The translations under genes and the position numbers were made by a program. A DNA stretch of 64,000 nucleotides from CAZSAT01 sp964604675 (GTDB lineage: Bacteria; Myxococcota_A; UBA796; CAJQPC01): assembly GCA_964604675.1 (NCBI GenBank), contig CAZSAT010000013.1, forward strand, positions 23,877 through 87,876, read 5' to 3'. A model generated the notes under the pieces. That model was not told where the DNA came from, did not search any database, and saw nothing but the letters and a program-made list of their open reading frames with translations. Within the stretch, counting starts at the first letter, position 1. Every line of letters begins with the position of its first letter. This document shows positions 61,457 through 64,000 of this stretch, one piece after another.

Positions 61457-62914
61457 ATGCTCCTCCCGTTCTTCCTCGTCGCCTGCGACGGCTCCACGTC
61501 GACCGACGACACCGGGTCGCGATCGAAGCCGGACCAGGAGGAGGGCCCGACCTTGTCGGTCGACTTCGACGGCGAGGCGGCCACGAGCGCCGAGCTCACG
61601 TGGGACACCCCGACGCAGGGCACCTCCTGGGTGCAGATCGTCGACGAAGACGGGCTGTCCTACGAGCTGCACGGCGTGGATGTCGACGGGCGCTCCAGCG
61701 GGCGCATGCTGGCCCCGGCCGGCAGCGAGCTCGAGGCGTGGGTGGTGTTGGAGGACGCCGACGGCACCGTGGAAGGTCCCGCCGTGTCGTTCACGGTGGG
61801 TGACGCGCCCGCGAACCTGGAGCTGCCCACCATCCGCCACAGCGACCCGTCGTCCCAGGTGGCGGCCAACCAGCTCCTGTACACCGCGTACACCCCCGAT
61901 GCCGCGTACGTGGTGCTGGTGACGGGGTCGGGCGAGCCCATCTGGTACGCCCTGCTCGACGATGGCGAAGCCGACATGGGCGGCATTCCTGCGCGGATCG
62001 CCACGGACGGGCGCGGCGTGCTCGTGCAGCACCAGCTCATCGTGCACACCGATGGCACCTCGGTCGCCGACATGCGCGACACGGAGGTCCGTCGGATCGG
62101 CTGGGGAGGCGAGGTGCTCGAGCGCTGGGCCACCCCCTTCTCGCACCACCTCGCCGATCAGCCCGAGCCGGGCACCCTCGTCTACCTCCGCGCCGACGAG
62201 CGCACGGCCGAGGGGGTGACCGCTCCGGTGGTGTTCGAGCAGGTCGTGGAGCTCGACCTGGACAGCGGGCAGGAGCGCATCCTGTTCGACACCGAGGCCC
62301 TGGGCCTCGACAAGACGTGCACCACCCCCAGCTACTACGGCGACTCGTGCGACCCGTACCACGCGAACTCGGTGGACTGTGACCCGGACACGGGACTCTG
62401 CGTGCTCTCCGTGCTCCAGATGGAGACCGTGGTGGTCTTCGAGCGCGCGACCGGCGAGGTGGTGGCCGACCTGAGCGACTTCCACAAGGACTTCCTCGAC
62501 CCGGACCAGTTCGCGGCCTTCTCCGGTGCCCACGACGTGCAGTGGACCGCCGAAGGCATCCAGGTGTTCAACAACGGGGTGGAGGTCGGCTGGGGCTCGG
62601 CCCTGGCGGTCGACCTCGAGGCCACCACGATGGACGAGACCTTCAGCTACGGGCTCGACGACTGCGTGGTGGTGCAGGCCCAGGGCGGCATGTCCTCGCT
62701 CGACGACGAGGTGCGGCTCGTCAACTACGGCGTGCCGTCGGGCCTGTTGCGCGAGGTGACGGCCAGCGGTGAGGTGCTGTTCGAGGCGGCGGTGGGCGAC
62801 CTGCGCGGCGGCGACCCCTGCGGCGGCAACGTCTCCCTGAACACCGTGCTGGGCGAGTCCCAGCTCGTGAGGGCCTCGGACCTGCCCGCGAGCGTGGTCA
62901 TCATCGGCGGGTAG
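61457..62914 (+). CDS. Arylsulfotransferase (ASST) family lipoprotein
   Basis: A 485-residue lipoprotein (LLPFFLVACDGSTST) with an N-terminal Ig-like part and a propeller body with family-like motifs (PFSHHLADQPEPG, DPYHANSVDCDPD, GAHDVQWTAEG, NGVEVGWG). It is related to, but clearly different from, the ASST protein at 16121-17773. It would act outside the cytoplasm. ATG 61457 fits the lipid signal. Its stop starts the hairpin block at 62911. Confidence 0.78.
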   Translation: MLLPFFLVACDGSTSTDDTGSRSKPDQEEGPTLSVDFDGEAATSAELTWDTPTQGTSWVQIVDEDGLSYELHGVDVDGRSSGRMLAPAGSELEAWVVLEDADGTVEGPAVSFTVGDAPANLELPTIRHSDPSSQVAANQLLYTAYTPDAAYVVLVTGSGEPIWYALLDDGEADMGGIPARIATDGRGVLVQHQLIVHTDGTSVADMRDTEVRRIGWGGEVLERWATPFSHHLADQPEPGTLVYLRADERTAEGVTAPVVFEQVVELDLDSGQERILFDTEALGLDKTCTTPSYYGDSCDPYHANSVDCDPDTGLCVLSVLQMETVVVFERATGEVVADLSDFHKDFLDPDQFAAFSGAHDVQWTAEGIQVFNNGVEVGWGSALAVDLEATTMDETFSYGLDDCVVVQAQGGMSSLDDEVRLVNYGVPSGLLREVTASGEVLFEAAVGDLRGGDPCGGNVSLNTVLGESQLVRASDLPASVVIIGG

Positions 62915-62950
62915 TTGACGGGCTCGTAGGTAACGAGCCCTTTCAACTAC
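62911..62950 (+). terminator. Conserved stop-codon-linked hairpin, copy 2, with an extra outer stem
   Basis: The block starts one base before the TAG of the arylsulfotransferase gene. An inner stem GGGCTCGT/ACGAGCCC (62920-62927 with 62933-62940, loop AGGTA) is nested in an outer stem GTAGTTGA/TCAACTAC (62911-62918 with 62943-62950), with three T right after the inner stem. It matches 28 of 30 bases of 21916-21945. A terminator role is likely. Confidence 0.65.
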
Positions 62951-63031
62951 TGTCTCCTGCGGGGGCCAGCCCCCGCACCGCGCGCTGGGCGCGCTCCCCC
63001 CGGCCTTCGGCCGCCGCGCGCCATGCGCGCG
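62951..63031. repeat. Array of four GC-rich hairpins
   Basis: Four tandem perfect hairpins: TGCGGGGGC/GCCCCCGCA (62958-62977), GCGCGC/GCGCGC (62980-62994), CGGCC/GGCCG around TTC (63001-63013) and GCGCGC/GCGCGC around CAT (63016-63030). They lie between the terminator hairpins of two convergent genes, so about 150 bases here are one folded region. It may be a REP/BIME-like interspersed element. Confidence 0.55.
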
Positions 63032-63060
63032 GGAGCGGTTCGTTACTAACGAACCGCTCC
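63032..63060. terminator. 29-base perfect palindrome at the end of the convergent gene
   Basis: A 14-bp perfect inverted repeat, GGAGCGGTTCGTTA and TAACGAACCGCTCC, with one base between. It sits 8 bases beyond the stop of the minus-strand gene at 63069. Its TCGTTA/TAACGA core resembles the CTCGTTACCTACGAG core of the other two hairpins, so the three may belong to one family. Confidence 0.6.
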
Positions 63061-63068
63061 ACCTAGCA

Positions 63069-63776
63069 CTAGCCGGCCAGCCAGAGCATCACGGCGTAGG
63101 TGCCCAGCACCAGCAGGCCCGTCGTGAGCGAGGGCCCGACCCCGGCGAGCAGGGCCCAGCGCCAGGGCACCCCCAGCGCCCGTCGGTAGCCGAGCGCGCG
63201 GAAGCCCGCGCTCACGAAGGGGACCAGGGCCCATCCGACCGCCGGAAGGCCGAGGAGGAGGTCCGTGCTCGCCGCGTACCCGGTGACCCGCGTGACCTGG
63301 TTCCACGAGGGAGGGCGCCCCGACCAGGACAGCGCGATCCAGCCCGCGGCGGCGAGGACGAGCAGGCGGAGGTGGGCGGCGAACGGCGCCGCGAGCAGCA
63401 CCAGCAGCAGGGGCGCCGCGGCGAGCTGTTCGTCTCCGATGGCGAGCCAGGCGAAGCCGGCTCCGAGGCTCGTGCCACCGACCAGGGCGCCGTAGAGCAA
63501 GGCGCCGGGGCGGGGGTCGCCCATGCCGGCGTAGAAGCGCCAGGGGTCGAAGAGCGCTCGACGCCAGGTGTGCGCGGCCGCCGAGAGCATGCCGAGCTCG
63601 TCGCGCGCCTCCCACGGCACCGCCACCGCCCAGGCCTCGCCCCCGTCCAGCGTGCGGTAGGGACAGCTTGCGTCCGAGCACCCGAAGACCGAGCACGACT
63701 GGCAGAGGTGGTCGCCGCAGCGCTCGCAGCGTCCGACGGCGGCCGCGTCGGCGTGCCGCGGGCAGACGCCGGTCAT
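63069..63776 (-). CDS. Membrane protein with an N-terminal zinc-binding domain
   Basis: A 235-residue protein starting at ATG 63776. The N-terminus is a B-box/zinc-finger-like Cys/His cluster (VCPRHADAAAVGRCERCGDH, then CQSCSVFGCSDASCP). After it come about five hydrophobic segments (a YIP1-like layout). It shares one base with the stop of the decarboxylase gene (TGATG), so it is probably co-translated. The function is not known. Confidence 0.72.
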   Translation of the reverse strand: MTGVCPRHADAAAVGRCERCGDHLCQSCSVFGCSDASCPYRTLDGGEAWAVAVPWEARDELGMLSAAAHTWRRALFDPWRFYAGMGDPRPGALLYGALVGGTSLGAGFAWLAIGDEQLAAAPLLLVLLAAPFAAHLRLLVLAAAGWIALSWSGRPPSWNQVTRVTGYAASTDLLLGLPAVGWALVPFVSAGFRALGYRRALGVPWRWALLAGVGPSLTTGLLVLGTYAVMLWLAG

Positions 63777-64000
63777 CAGCTGCCCAGGCGCCCGATGCGC
63801 TGCCCCATCTTCACCTGCTGGTCGGGTTCCAGTTCCCATGTCACACGCCCAGCCTCGCACACGAGGATGACGGTGGAGCCGAGGTTGAAGCGCCCCAGCT
63901 CGTCGCCGCGGGCGCAGGTCCACGGCGCGGTCAGGGTGACGTCCTCTCCCGGCGTGCCGGTGTTGGTCACCACGGGCGCGAAGCTGGTGGTCATGCGGCC
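63776..64000 (-). CDS. psd: Phosphatidylserine decarboxylase, C-terminal part (cut by window edge)
   Basis: The last 74 or so residues of a phosphatidylserine decarboxylase proenzyme, which makes phosphatidylethanolamine at the inner membrane. The sequence GDELGRFNLGSTVILV holds the LGST self-cleavage site; the Ser becomes the pyruvoyl cofactor. The gene continues beyond 64000, so its start is not in the window. An in-frame ATG at 63994 is internal. Confidence 0.88.
   Translation of the reverse strand, partial: GRMTTSFAPVVTNTGTPGEDVTLTAPWTCARGDELGRFNLGSTVILVCEAGRVTWELEPDQQVKMGQRIGRLGS

Noticed and set aside
1..64000. tRNA, rRNA or transposase genes
   Set aside because: I found none on either strand; intergenic spaces are short and nothing resembles a cloverleaf or transposase motif, although a proper covariance search could not be run.

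Overview
The window is a very GC-rich, densely packed bacterial segment of about 50 protein genes. No gene-free stretch exceeds about 190 bases, and many neighbours overlap by the 4-base GTGA or ATGA pattern of translational coupling. GTG starts are common and TTG starts occur. The mix points to a Myxococcota-like (old Deltaproteobacteria) genome, probably metagenome-derived: many short lipoprotein signals, MopE-type Asp/Cys-rich repeats, CRTAC1/FG-GAP proteins, arylsulfotransferases, an Hanks-type kinase, eCIS-core proteins and a flavin halogenase. That assignment is inference from gene content. A 100-N assembly gap lies at 18836-18935. I saw no rRNA, tRNA, CRISPR array, insertion sequence or phage genes.

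Layout. 1-7.4 kb: a truncated Ser/Thr kinase, envelope proteins, a short-chain dehydrogenase fused to a MaoC hydratase, an M19 dipeptidase and a divergent adenosine deaminase. 7.4-22.9 kb, all minus strand: a PHP-domain lipoprotein, a 1306-residue eCIS-core (DUF4157) protein, a neutral-ceramidase-like lipoprotein, Nif3, an arylsulfotransferase, the gap-interrupted MopE-repeat lipoprotein and two unknown exported proteins. 23-31.3 kb: a GT-C-like membrane protein with an overlapping 'DDG' protein, two SGNH hydrolases, a second eCIS-core protein and an HTTM (gamma-carboxylase-like) operon. 31.4-35.8 kb: a membrane 4Fe-4S protein between two small coupled membrane proteins, then a methyltransferase and flavin-dependent halogenase pair. 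35.8-59.9 kb: a RoxA-like dihaem lipoprotein, several GT-C-like membrane proteins, three more DDG proteins, SGNH hydrolases, PanE, an aberrant sulfatase and a CRTAC1 protein interrupted by an in-frame TGA. 59.9-64 kb: an SbcD-like phosphoesterase, a second arylsulfotransferase, a hairpin-packed intergenic region, a zinc-ribbon membrane protein and the 3' end of phosphatidylserine decarboxylase.

How it fits together. Most genes encode envelope functions. A recurrent arrangement stands out: a signal-peptide/DDG-domain/transmembrane protein, usually with a cytosolic domain, transcribed just ahead of a polytopic GT-C-like membrane protein. It appears four times, often with SGNH hydrolases, CRTAC1 lipoproteins or a sulfatase nearby, and looks like an undescribed envelope-building module. 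The other notable items are the possible selenocysteine codon at 58632, two eCIS-core proteins without injection-system structural genes, and a stop-codon-linked hairpin present twice, 41 kb apart.
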